Source: Desulfuromonas thiophila (GTDB lineage Bacteria; Desulfobacterota; Desulfuromonadia; Desulfuromonadales; Desulfuromonadaceae). Taken from it: a stretch of 64,000 bases of DNA. Both the position numbers and the translations under genes were made by a program. Under the pieces are notes generated by a model. That model saw only the letters and a list, made by a program, of their open reading frames with translations, was not told the origin of the DNA and made no database searches. Location: assembly GCF_900101955.1 (NCBI RefSeq), contig NZ_FNAQ01000004.1, positions 1 through 64,000 on the forward strand. Direction: 5' to 3'. Below, in pieces: positions 1 to 8,124 of this stretch (the stretch's first letter is position 1; each line of letters starts with the position of its first letter).

Positions 1-162
1 TACAACGAGCGAAGTTCAGCGGAGCGCTGCAATGGTCGCTTCAAGGATGAGTTTGGCGGCCGCAGCATTCAGGTTCGCGGCCCGGACAAGGTCATGATGC
101 ATGCCATGTTCGGTATCGTCACTTTATTTGCCGACCAGTTGCTCAAAGTCACTGGTTGCTGA
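1..162 (+). CDS. 3' end of a DDE transposase gene (partial)
   Basis: The frame is open from the window edge to a TGA at 160-162 and gives 53 residues. It contains RFKDEFGGR followed by VRGPDKVMMH and a hydrophobic tail ending DQLLKVTG. This is the usual C-terminus of IS4/IS1182-like DDE transposases, in which an E-R...K-EFGGR stretch carries the last catalytic Glu region. The N-terminal part lies outside the window, so it cannot be said whether the element is intact. It borders the signalling island that starts at 328 and may be one edge of it. The exact IS family was not settled. Confidence 0.65.
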   Translation, partial: YNERSSAERCNGRFKDEFGGRSIQVRGPDKVMMHAMFGIVTLFADQLLKVTGC

Positions 163-327
163 TGTCAAAGAACAAGAAACTGGAGCTCTGAGGGGGGACG
201 TCCGTCCGGAAATCCGGAAAAGATCCCTTTCTGGCCTGATTTTCGGGCCCAAGCCGGCACTCATGTCCCCAGATCGTTTGTCAACGCCTCAGCTCAGAAC
301 TTTTTGCAAGAGGCTCAGTTGTATGCT

Positions 328-2832
328 TTAATCGGAGCAACGGTGTCGATTCACCGCCACAGGCAAAGTCAGGTAAAAGGTCGTTCCGATCTCTGGCGTT
401 GGGTCGCACCAGATCGACCCGCCATGATTCTCCACAATGCGCTTGCACAGGGCCAGCCCGATTCCACTCCCTGCATATTGTTCACGGTCATGCAGCCGCT
501 TAAACATCGCAAACACCTCCTCGGCCTGAGACGGGTCAAAACCGATACCATTGTCAGAAACCGCCACCCGAACCATGGAGGGCGCTTCGGAATCGGCTGT
601 AGCAGAAATACGGATGGCGGGCACGATCCCTTCACGATGAAACTTAAGACTGTTGCCAATGAGGTTCTGAAACAGCTGTATCAGCTGGACCCGGTCGCCC
701 TCAACCTCGACCGGCGCCTCACAGCTTATAGCCGCACCGGTTTCCTCAATAAGAAGCTGAAGGTTTTTCTGTGCCTCCTCCACCACCATGGTTAACGACA
801 ACTGTTCGAACGCTTTCCCTTGTGTGGTTAATCGAGAATAGGCCAGCAGATCATTGATCAATTGTTGCATGCGCTGGGCGCCATCCAGAGAATAGGCCAG
901 AAAATCGCGCGCATCTTCATCCAGCCGATCACCATAACGATCGGCCAGCAGGCGGTTGTAACTGCTCACCATACGCAACGGCTCGCGCAGATCGTGGGAA
1001 GCAATATAGGCAAACTGCTCCAGATCACGATTGGAACGCTGCAGCTCCTTCAGCGCAACACGCAGACTCTGCTCGGCTTTCTTCCGCTGCGCGACATCAA
1101 GAACGATCGCCACATAAATAGCCTCATTATCGATCTCGACCAGCTGAAGATGGATTTCAGCCGGATAGGACAGCCCGTTTTTTCGTTGGTGGACTGTTTC
1201 AAAAACAACCTTATCCGCACGTCCTTCGACCAGTGGCTGTATCGCCTGCTTAAAAGACGCCAGATCATACTCGGGTTTGATATCAAGCGGCGTCATCTGC
1301 CTTAACTCCTGTTCTGAGTAGCCGAGATTGTCCAAGGCCGCCCGATTAGCCTGGAGAAAACGCAGCGTATCGGCATCAAAAAGGTAGATTTCATTAACCG
1401 ATTGGTCAAAAATTCTATCAAATCTCTTTTTCTCCAGCTCTGAGAGCTTGCGCTCGCTGATGTCCTGATGTGTGCCAAACATCATCAGAGGCTGCCCCTC
1501 CTCCGTGCGGGACAACACCTTGCCCCGATCCAAAACCCAGACCCAGTGCCCGTCGCGGTGGCGCAGGCGGAATTCACACTCGTAGACAGGGCTATCCCCG
1601 GAAAAATGCCTTTTCAGAGCCAGCTCGGCATGCTTGAGGTCATCGGGATGAACCAGATCGCTCCAGGTTTGGATCGAAATCGGCGCCAGATCGTCGAGCG
1701 CATAACCGATCATCTCCGCCCAGCGCTCATTGAAGCGAGTCTCCCCGGTCTGTACATTCCATTCCCAGGTACCGGCACTGGTACCATGCAGGACATTATC
1801 CAGCCGCTGGCGCTCAAGCTTCAGCTGACGGCGGCTAAAATAGAGATAGATACCGAGCAGGCTGACAACCCCGAACAACATGCCTGATAAAACAAGGGTC
1901 CCACGGTAAGTCTGCCAAACATCGGCGATCCGCATTTCGGGCAATTCATCAAACGGCGCAACCCGCAGATCCCGCATCAGCTGTTCCGTCGAGGAATAAT
2001 CGGCCGGCGGCTGAAAGCCCTTCAAGGCAAAAACCGAACCAGACGAGACCGGCAGTTCAACCTTGAGCAGAGCGGCGATCAGCCATTTTTTCTGCTCCGA
2101 CGGCACATGGCGCAACGATGCCAGCGGCCATTCCGGGTAGAGGTGGGTCGAAACCATGACCGGATAATCGATAAACTGCTGGAGATGAATCACTTTCAAC
2201 TGCGCAGGATCAATCGTGCCGGCCGCCGCCATCCGCTCGATCGTGCCGGCACGGGCGAACCCGACATCGGCCCTGCCCTCCAATACCGCCAGCACCATTT
2301 TGTCGTGGGGCAGCCCGGTCACGACATAGTGATCCGGCTGAACAAGGGGCAGGCCGGCCAGAAACAGCTCATACTGCTGCACCTGGGCGGCGCCGAACGC
2401 TGAATCGAATGCAATGGCCACCCGTTTGCCGGCCAGGTCCTCCAAACAGTTGACGGACGCATTGTCCGCACGAGCAAAAATGGTCCCGCCAAACGAATAA
2501 AACGAACGTATGCCATTGCTCCGCACCAACGTCACCAGGGGTGCGGACAGTCCATACAGCGTGCGGAAACGAATATACTGGGCCGGATTGGTAAAAACAA
2601 AATCGATCTGCCGCTCCGAGATTGCCGTTTCCAGCTCATCCTGGGCAAGGGGAAGAATACGCACGTTCAACTGCGGCTCAAGGCGATTGAGGTACGCCTC
2701 CAGCTCCGACCAGGTCCTTGCCGCCACCGGTTTGGGTTGAAAGGACAGAACACCAATGGTCAGCTCACCCGCCTGAGCCGGAGCAACAAAAAGCAGGCCC
2801 AGCAACAGGGCCCATAAACATCGGCACTTCAT
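328..2832 (-). CDS. Membrane histidine kinase with PhnD-like periplasmic sensor domain
   Basis: 834 residues. A signal peptide (1-21, ending AQA) leads into a periplasmic binding-protein domain (about 22-300) of the phosphonate/PhnD type, with the typical ISERQIDFVFTNPAQYI segment. One membrane helix (about 312-332) follows, then two PAS domains (about 342-462 and 470-588), a HisKA helix with phospho-acceptor His613 in SHDLREPLR, and a HATPase domain (N box QNLIGNSLKFH, G boxes DNGIGF and GSGIGLALC). The protein should bind a small ligand outside the membrane and autophosphorylate inside. It has no receiver or DNA-binding output of its own. Its ATG shares one base with the stop of the upstream binding-protein gene (TGATG), so the two are probably translationally coupled. 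Confidence 0.9.
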   Translation of the reverse strand: MKCRCLWALLLGLLFVAPAQAGELTIGVLSFQPKPVAARTWSELEAYLNRLEPQLNVRILPLAQDELETAISERQIDFVFTNPAQYIRFRTLYGLSAPLVTLVRSNGIRSFYSFGGTIFARADNASVNCLEDLAGKRVAIAFDSAFGAAQVQQYELFLAGLPLVQPDHYVVTGLPHDKMVLAVLEGRADVGFARAGTIERMAAAGTIDPAQLKVIHLQQFIDYPVMVSTHLYPEWPLASLRHVPSEQKKWLIAALLKVELPVSSGSVFALKGFQPPADYSSTEQLMRDLRVAPFDELPEMRIADVWQTYRGTLVLSGMLFGVVSLLGIYLYFSRRQLKLERQRLDNVLHGTSAGTWEWNVQTGETRFNERWAEMIGYALDDLAPISIQTWSDLVHPDDLKHAELALKRHFSGDSPVYECEFRLRHRDGHWVWVLDRGKVLSRTEEGQPLMMFGTHQDISERKLSELEKKRFDRIFDQSVNEIYLFDADTLRFLQANRAALDNLGYSEQELRQMTPLDIKPEYDLASFKQAIQPLVEGRADKVVFETVHQRKNGLSYPAEIHLQLVEIDNEAIYVAIVLDVAQRKKAEQSLRVALKELQRSNRDLEQFAYIASHDLREPLRMVSSYNRLLADRYGDRLDEDARDFLAYSLDGAQRMQQLINDLLAYSRLTTQGKAFEQLSLTMVVEEAQKNLQLLIEETGAAISCEAPVEVEGDRVQLIQLFQNLIGNSLKFHREGIVPAIRISATADSEAPSMVRVAVSDNGIGFDPSQAEEVFAMFKRLHDREQYAGSGIGLALCKRIVENHGGSIWCDPTPEIGTTFYLTLPVAVNRHRCSD

Positions 2833-3857
2833 CAGTTTCGCTCCGGGGCAGGAGGCAGAAAGGAGGCGTCGAACAAGCTCGAACAGTCAACGCCTTCCGC
2901 CAGAGCACCGGCCTGTTGCAACCCCCTGATCAGCTTTGCCAACTGGGGATTGGTTTCAGGGGTTGACCGGCTGAGAAACTGGCGATTCCACTCCCGGGTG
3001 GGAAAGGTAATCTGGCGCAAAATGAGATCGATGACTTCAAAGGGCTGGTTGAGGATTGTCGCGAGGCGATTGATCGTATCCGGCTCATCGGCAATAAGCT
3101 TTTTCACAACAGAAAAGTGCCCCGACAGCAGATGTTTCAGCGCCGGACGAAACAGATCCAGACGATCGCCGCGTACCGCCAGCACATCCAGGATCAGGTT
3201 CGGAATCTGATGCGAATCGAACAGGCAGACCGCCTCCGGCCCGATGCCCTCAGCCAGTGGCAGATAGGTAATCAGCGCATCGACCTCCGGTTCTTGCCAC
3301 AACCGGCCGTGGTCCGAAACGATGGCCGTCGTCAAGGTCACATCCTGAGCCGTCAGTCCGGCACGCCGCAGCACCTCACCAAGAATCAGGCGACTGAGGG
3401 CGGAATCTTCCATGCCGATGGTCGCCCCTTTCAGAGCCTGCAGGGTTGCGACCGGCGGCTTGGCCAGGAGGAGATCCGCACCGGCCGAGGCATCAAGCAC
3501 CAGCACAACCGTCAGGGGGACACCCTTCTGCCGCAGAAACAACACCTCGTCCAGGGTCACGGTTGCCGCATCCACTTTGCCCTCGCACAGCAACCGGCTC
3601 GACGCAGACAAGGACACACTGGGAACCAGTTCAACCTGAGCGGCATCAAGCCGATGTTCCTGCTGGCAGAGAATCAGGGACTGATAGCCCAGCCAGGGAT
3701 GAACGGCGACACGCAACGGACGGGACGACAGATCCTGACAACTGCACACCAGCACGACCAGCAGCACTGGAAAAAAAAGTGCGCTGAAACACCGCTGGAA
3801 AAAAATCCTGACCCGATTTAGCACGGCCAGCGCCCTGCGAGCACGTACAAATACCAT
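2832..3857 (-). CDS. NitT/TauT-like substrate-binding protein, probable lipoprotein
   Basis: 341 residues from the ATG at 3857, which lies 7 nt after the stop of the upstream kinase. The longer frame upstream would run through that kinase. A hydrophobic segment (about 24-39) ends in VCSC, an imperfect lipobox with Cys40. The remainder reads as a SsuA/TauA/NMT1-type periplasmic binding protein (AVHPWLGYQSL, later DEVLFLRQKGVPLTVV and ALKGATIGMEDS). No permease or ATPase gene is near. It sits between a soluble kinase and a membrane kinase, so a role as ligand-sensing partner of the kinases is more likely than transport. The ligand is unknown. Confidence 0.8.
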   Translation of the reverse strand: MVFVRARRALAVLNRVRIFFQRCFSALFFPVLLVVLVCSCQDLSSRPLRVAVHPWLGYQSLILCQQEHRLDAAQVELVPSVSLSASSRLLCEGKVDAATVTLDEVLFLRQKGVPLTVVLVLDASAGADLLLAKPPVATLQALKGATIGMEDSALSRLILGEVLRRAGLTAQDVTLTTAIVSDHGRLWQEPEVDALITYLPLAEGIGPEAVCLFDSHQIPNLILDVLAVRGDRLDLFRPALKHLLSGHFSVVKKLIADEPDTINRLATILNQPFEVIDLILRQITFPTREWNRQFLSRSTPETNPQLAKLIRGLQQAGALAEGVDCSSLFDASFLPPAPERN

Positions 3858-3864
3858 CCTGAAC

Positions 3865-5154
3865 TCACGATCTTTTCCCCCGCGCCGCCTCGGCAGGTCG
3901 AGGCAGGGTGAAATAAAAACAGCTGCCATTACCCGGCTCCGAAGTCGCCCAGATCCGGCCGCCATGGCGTTCAACAATTTTTCTGCACAGAGCAAGGCCG
4001 ATGCCGCACCCTGCGGCCTGACTGTCTGGATCAATTCGTTTGAACATCTGAAAGATCTTGTCCTGATACAGCTCGCTGTCAAAACCGATGCCGTTATCCG
4101 CTATCCTGAACTCCCACTCCTGTTCCTTTTCGTCACAGCCAATCTCCAGCCGGGGTGGACGGGACTGATTGTAGCGAATGGCATTACTGATCAAGTTCTG
4201 CCACAGCTGTCGCAACTGGCTGCTATCGACAGCAACCCGGGGCAGGCTGTCGACATGGACACAGGCCTGCCGTTCGGAAATCTGGGCATGTAAATCATCC
4301 AGCACACTGCGAACAATCGCATTCATATCAACAGGATTAAACGTTTTCTCCTGGGTCTCAAGCCGTGAAAAGGTCAGCAGCCCCTCCACCATTTTGCGCA
4401 TGCGTGCTGCACCTTCGACGGCAAAATGGATAAACTCACGCCCGATCTCATCCAGACTGGCCTGATAGCGCTTCTCCAGCAGCGCAAGAAAGCCGGAAAT
4501 TGACCGCAGCGGCTCGAAAAGATCATGGGAAGCCACATAGGCAAACTGCTGAAGATCCTCATTGGAGCGCTGCAGGTTCCGCGTCAGGACATGCAGCATC
4601 TGCTGATCGTAGGCCCGCTGCAGGGCAATGGCTGCCAGATCGCCAAACATGGCCGCCAGATGAGCATCGCGCGGGGTAAAGTCTGTCGGCTTGTTCGCCA
4701 TGCCCATGATGCCGACCGTCCTGCCACCAACATTGAGCGGCGCAAACAGCACGTTGTCGAGCCGGACATGGCCCCCGGGCATCATTTTGACCCACTCACT
4801 GTGCATGAAGTCATTTTCGTAAGCGACCCCCTGCGTGCGGTAGGCGATCTCGCGCAGCCCCCGGATCGGCATCGGCAGGCTCGGGTCAACAGTACAGGGC
4901 CGCCCGCCGGCTTCAAGGAAGAGAACCTCGTTTTCATCCCCCTTCTCTGACAGCAGGGCCACATAGCCCGAGGTAGCCCCTATCAGGCCAATGGCGGCAT
5001 CGAAAATCTGTCGCGCGACCTGTTCAAAACTGTCCGCCCCCAGAACCGACCGGGCCGCGTTGAGATACGCCTGGACCAGCGCCTCCTGATCGTGCAATTC
5101 AGCTTCGAGCTGCTGCAGTCTGACCCCGAGCTGCGCATCAGTTTCATTCTCCAT
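3865..5154 (-). CDS. Soluble GAF-domain histidine kinase
   Basis: 429 residues from the ATG at 5154, which has a good ribosome site (AAGGGGG, spacing about 6). A short coiled coil (about 5-32) leads to a GAF domain (about 33-185). HisKA follows with His210 in ASHDLFEPLR, then HATPase with N box QNLISNAIRYN and G boxes DNGIGF and GCGIGLALC. No membrane segment is seen. The open frame continues upstream without a stop for another 93 codons, into a kinase ATPase remnant annotated separately. It is the first intact gene of a three-gene minus-strand set with the binding protein and the PhnD-type kinase. Its core closely resembles those of the kinases at 328, 12065 and 14391. Confidence 0.85.
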   Translation of the reverse strand: MENETDAQLGVRLQQLEAELHDQEALVQAYLNAARSVLGADSFEQVARQIFDAAIGLIGATSGYVALLSEKGDENEVLFLEAGGRPCTVDPSLPMPIRGLREIAYRTQGVAYENDFMHSEWVKMMPGGHVRLDNVLFAPLNVGGRTVGIMGMANKPTDFTPRDAHLAAMFGDLAAIALQRAYDQQMLHVLTRNLQRSNEDLQQFAYVASHDLFEPLRSISGFLALLEKRYQASLDEIGREFIHFAVEGAARMRKMVEGLLTFSRLETQEKTFNPVDMNAIVRSVLDDLHAQISERQACVHVDSLPRVAVDSSQLRQLWQNLISNAIRYNQSRPPRLEIGCDEKEQEWEFRIADNGIGFDSELYQDKIFQMFKRIDPDSQAAGCGIGLALCRKIVERHGGRIWATSEPGNGSCFYFTLPRPAEAARGKRS

Positions 5155-5433
5155 GTAGCCCCCTTCTGGTTCATCAGCAGGTTCCGCACCTTGAGGCGGG
5201 GGCAACGGCAGGCACAGGTGAAAAACCGTACCCTTGCCCGGTGTGCTGTCAACCCCAATGGTTCCCTGGTGCTTACTGATAATATCGTAGCAGACACTCA
5301 ATCCCAGCCCGGTTCCCTTACCAACCTCCTTGGTGGTGAAAAAAGGATCGAAAATCAGCCGCTTAACCTCGTTACTCATACTACTGCCAGTGTCGGTCAC
5401 CGTGACATGAGCCCACCCGTCCTCGGCCCAGGT
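5155..5433 (-). pseudogene. Truncated histidine-kinase ATPase domain, in frame with the next gene
   Basis: Upstream of the GAF kinase the same frame encodes the second half of a NtrB-type HATPase domain: DTGSSMSNEVKRLIFDPFF, then GKGTGLGLSVCYDI and GKGTVFHLCLPLP. The homology begins just after an in-frame TGA at 5434-5436, so the N-terminal domains and His box are gone. The first G box reads DTGSSM instead of DTG-x-G. No good start codon or ribosome site precedes it; a GTG at 5400 has none. No stop separates it from the GAF kinase, so if translated it would form an N-terminal extension. It marks a rearrangement breakpoint near 5433. Confidence 0.7.
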
Positions 5434-5476
5434 TCACAGGATAATAAGAAAATGCTTCCGAAAACCGGTAAACCGT

Positions 5477-5504
5477 TCGACAAGCAAAAAACAAACCTTA
5501 TACT
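5477..5504 (+). promoter_or_regulatory. Candidate sigma-70 promoter of the plus-strand signalling operon
   Basis: TCGACA (5477-5482), a 16-bp A-rich spacer and TATACT (5499-5504) match the -35/-10 consensus at 5 of 6 positions each. The site lies 45 bp before the cheR start and just outside the breakpoint of the truncated kinase. It is the only good promoter seen ahead of the nine-gene plus-strand series. Confidence 0.5.
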
Positions 5505-5548
5505 TGATGACACGCAGGGTGGGCAGTGCCTTGGCCGGAGGTCACCAC

Positions 5549-6406
5549 ATGGAACCGATAAATCTTGAAAAACTCGAAACCGAGCTGCTGCTGAAAGCGC
5601 TTCACGACCGTTACGGCTACGATTTCAGCCACTACGCCCCGGCCTCACTCAACCGGCGTATTGCCAGTTTCCTGAGCAAAAGCGGTTATCAGCACACGGC
5701 CGATCTGATTCCGCGGTTGCTGCGCGACCGTGCCTTTTTCAACCAACTGCTGTTCACCATCTCCGTCACCGTCACCGAAATGTTCCGCGATCCGGAGTTC
5801 TACCGCGCCCTGCGTGAATCCATCCTGCCGGTACTGCGCACCTACCCGTCGCTGCGCATCTGGCACGCCGGCTGCGCCACCGGCGAAGAGGTCTATTCCA
5901 TGGCGATCCTGCTGCAGGAAGAGGGGATCGCCGAGCACTGCCAGCTCTATGCCACGGACATCAATGACGACTCCCTCAACCAGGCCAGGCAGGGCATTTT
6001 CAATGTCGATCGCATGCGCGAGTACACCCTCAACTACCAGCAGGCCGGCGGGCTCGGCAGCTTCTCCGATTACTACCACTGCCGCTACGACTCAGCGATC
6101 ATGGACTCCTCGCTACGCCAGCGCATCACCTTCGCCAATCACAATCTGGTTTCCGATGGCATTTTTGGCGAAATGCACCTGATCTGCTGCCGCAATGTGC
6201 TGATCTACTTTGATCGCGAGCTTCAGGATCGGGCCCTGCACCTGTTCGCCGATGCCCTGACACCGCGCGGATTCCTCTGCCTCGGCACCAAGGAAACACC
6301 GGCTTTTTCCACTGTCGCCGATTTCTTCAACCCCGTCGCAGGAGCGTCGCACTGTTACCAGATCAATGACAAGCACCAGACACAGAACCCGATTTTCACA
6401 ACCTGA
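5549..6406 (+). CDS. cheR: CheR-type protein-glutamate O-methyltransferase
   Basis: 285 residues from the ATG at 5549, chosen because GGAGG lies 8 nt ahead; a longer frame from 5504 has no such site. The short helical N-domain (about 8-70) is followed by the SAM-binding domain with HAGCATGEEVYSMAI, the acidic YATDIND strand end, and CCRNVLIYF. CheR methylates glutamates of chemoreceptors using S-adenosylmethionine. The next gene is a CheB esterase, but no receptor, CheA or CheW lies in this operon. The partner may be the receptor at 35.9-37.8 kb, or the pair may act in kinase signalling as in other CheB/CheR-linked kinases. Confidence 0.9.
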   Translation: MEPINLEKLETELLLKALHDRYGYDFSHYAPASLNRRIASFLSKSGYQHTADLIPRLLRDRAFFNQLLFTISVTVTEMFRDPEFYRALRESILPVLRTYPSLRIWHAGCATGEEVYSMAILLQEEGIAEHCQLYATDINDDSLNQARQGIFNVDRMREYTLNYQQAGGLGSFSDYYHCRYDSAIMDSSLRQRITFANHNLVSDGIFGEMHLICCRNVLIYFDRELQDRALHLFADALTPRGFLCLGTKETPAFSTVADFFNPVAGASHCYQINDKHQTQNPIFTT

Positions 6407-6413
6407 GACCGGA

Positions 6414-7040
6414 ATGGAAACGTGCACGCCACATCAAGAAAAAACCGGACCAGCCAGGCCGCCCTTCCAGTGCGTCGTCATCGGCGGCTCTGCGGGCGCC
6501 CTGACCGCGCTCAACGCGCTGACGGCGGTTCTTGCGCCGGGGTTTCCGGTGCCACTGGTGTGCGTGATCCATCTCCATCCACACTCGCACACCGACACCT
6601 TCGTTCGCGCGCTACTGGCTCAGACGTCCCTGCTGGTGAAGGAAGCCGATGACAAGGAAGCACTGCGCCCGGCCACACTCTACCTGGCCCCGGCCAACTA
6701 TCACCTGCTGATCGAACAGGACCGCAGCCTGGCCCTGTCTGTTGACGGAAAAGTCAACCACAGCCGTCCGTCCATCGATGTCCTGTTTGAAACGGCCGCA
6801 CTGGCCTACCGTGATCAACTGGCCGGAATTCTGCTCAGCGGAGCCTCCAACGACGGGGCTGCCGGCTTGCGCCGTATCCATGATCTCGGGGGCAAGACCC
6901 TGGTACAAACCCCGGACACGGCAGAAGTTCCATATATGCCGCAAAGTGCTTTAGCTGCAACGGAAACCGACGCCGTTCTGCCGCCGGTCGAGATCGGCCA
7001 CTGGCTCAATGCCCGGCTTGCGCGTTTTTTTTCACCCTGA
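6414..7040 (+). CDS. cheB: CheB-type methylesterase domain protein without receiver
   Basis: 208 residues from the ATG at 6414, 7 nt after the cheR stop. Only the C-terminal methylesterase domain of CheB is present. The Ser-His-Asp triad is visible as GGSAG (Ser about 33), HLHPHSH, and SGASNDGAAG. The N-terminal receiver that normally gates CheB is absent, so phosphorylation would not control it directly. Family knowledge: CheB demethylates or deamidates chemoreceptor glutamates. Stand-alone esterase domains next to cheR and large kinases are known from other proteobacteria, with unclear substrates. The operon context suggests that it acts with the upstream CheR. Confidence 0.88.
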   Translation: METCTPHQEKTGPARPPFQCVVIGGSAGALTALNALTAVLAPGFPVPLVCVIHLHPHSHTDTFVRALLAQTSLLVKEADDKEALRPATLYLAPANYHLLIEQDRSLALSVDGKVNHSRPSIDVLFETAALAYRDQLAGILLSGASNDGAAGLRRIHDLGGKTLVQTPDTAEVPYMPQSALAATETDAVLPPVEIGHWLNARLARFFSP

Positions 7041-7050
7041 GGAGATGACC

Positions 7051-8112
7051 ATGTCTGCCATGTCTGCCACATCTGTTACAGCGCGTCGGCTTCCCTGCCG
7101 AACCCTGCTGCTCGCTCTGCTCACCAGCCTGCTGTTGCCAACCTTCGCCCTGTCCATCCAGCAACCCACCAACGGGGCGCATCACAACAAGCAGTACCGT
7201 TTCGCCGTTCTGCTCGCTGGCGACCACCGCACGCCCCGCATTGACGGCTTCAAACAGGAGATGGCCAGGCACGGCGATCAGTACGGCGTCCACCATGTCT
7301 ACACCTTTTTCAACGCCGAAGGCAACAGCAGCCAGCTCCTGCCGCTGGCGCGCCAGATCGTCGCCAGCCATCCGGATGTGGCCATTGCCGCCGGCGGCAT
7401 CGAAGCGGACGCCCTGAAACTGGCCACGGATGAGGCCCCCCTGCCGGTCGTGTTTCTCTTCAGCGCTTCCTGCGTCGAGCGCGGCCAGATTGAAAGCATC
7501 CGCCATCCCGGTGGCAATCTGACCGGCATTGACAGCAATGACACGGTGCTGACGGAAAAACGCCTGTGGTATCTGCACAAAATGCTGCCAGGAATCAAAC
7601 ACGTCACCTGCTTCAGCATTCCAACCATTGGTTCTTCCGCCGAATCCGCCGTGCTGGCGGTTGAGGCCGGCAAGAAACTCGGTCTGGAGGTACGCATTAT
7701 CGATCTCGAGAGCAAGGACGAGCTGAAGAGCAAGGCGCAGCAGCTTGTCCGGCGGGACAATACCGACGCCATTCTGCTGTTTCCCTGCGGGCCTATCCAT
7801 CAGGTATTCGGCGAGGCCCTGGCCCCGTTGGCGACGGAGTTGGGCATCCCCATTTTTGGTGACTTCGATGACAGCCTCGCCAAGGGAGCGTTCGCCCACT
7901 ACGGCAGTCTGCAAAGTGCCGACGGGGCCCAGGCCGCGCGCCTGGCTATCAAGATTCTTCACGGCGCATCCCCCGCCGACATTCCCGTCGAAATCCCTCA
8001 GCATTACGAGCTGGTACTCAATCGCAGCATGATCGAACGGCTGAAACTGAATCTGCCACCCCAGATCTGGCGGCTGGCCGACCGCATCGTCGATGCCGCC
8101 CCGGCCTTCTGA
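7051..8112 (+). CDS. ABC-type substrate-binding protein (PF04392-like), orphan
   Basis: 353 residues from the ATG at 7051, which has GAGGAG at spacing 6; an ATG at 7045 abuts that site. A signal peptide covers about 1-36. The mature part shows the two-lobed TrpX/PF04392 pattern: a first Rossmann lobe (RFAVLLAGDHRTPRIDGF), PDVAIAAGGIEADAL, PVVFLFSA, then HPGGNLTGIDSN and LLPGIKHVTCF-like strands. Members bind amino acids or other small ligands for ABC uptake, but no permease or ATPase gene is present. The next gene, 12 nt on, is a large Cache-type kinase. A sensory role feeding that kinase is inferred. Confidence 0.8.
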   Translation: MSAMSATSVTARRLPCRTLLLALLTSLLLPTFALSIQQPTNGAHHNKQYRFAVLLAGDHRTPRIDGFKQEMARHGDQYGVHHVYTFFNAEGNSSQLLPLARQIVASHPDVAIAAGGIEADALKLATDEAPLPVVFLFSASCVERGQIESIRHPGGNLTGIDSNDTVLTEKRLWYLHKMLPGIKHVTCFSIPTIGSSAESAVLAVEAGKKLGLEVRIIDLESKDELKSKAQQLVRRDNTDAILLFPCGPIHQVFGEALAPLATELGIPIFGDFDDSLAKGAFAHYGSLQSADGAQAARLAIKILHGASPADIPVEIPQHYELVLNRSMIERLKLNLPPQIWRLADRIVDAAPAF

Positions 8113-8124
8113 CGCAGGGAGTGA

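Noticed and set aside
101-331. 76-codon plus-strand frame overlapping the transposase tail
   Set aside because: The transposase frame, with its conserved motif, uses another phase and ends at 162; the remaining part has no motif or ribosome site.
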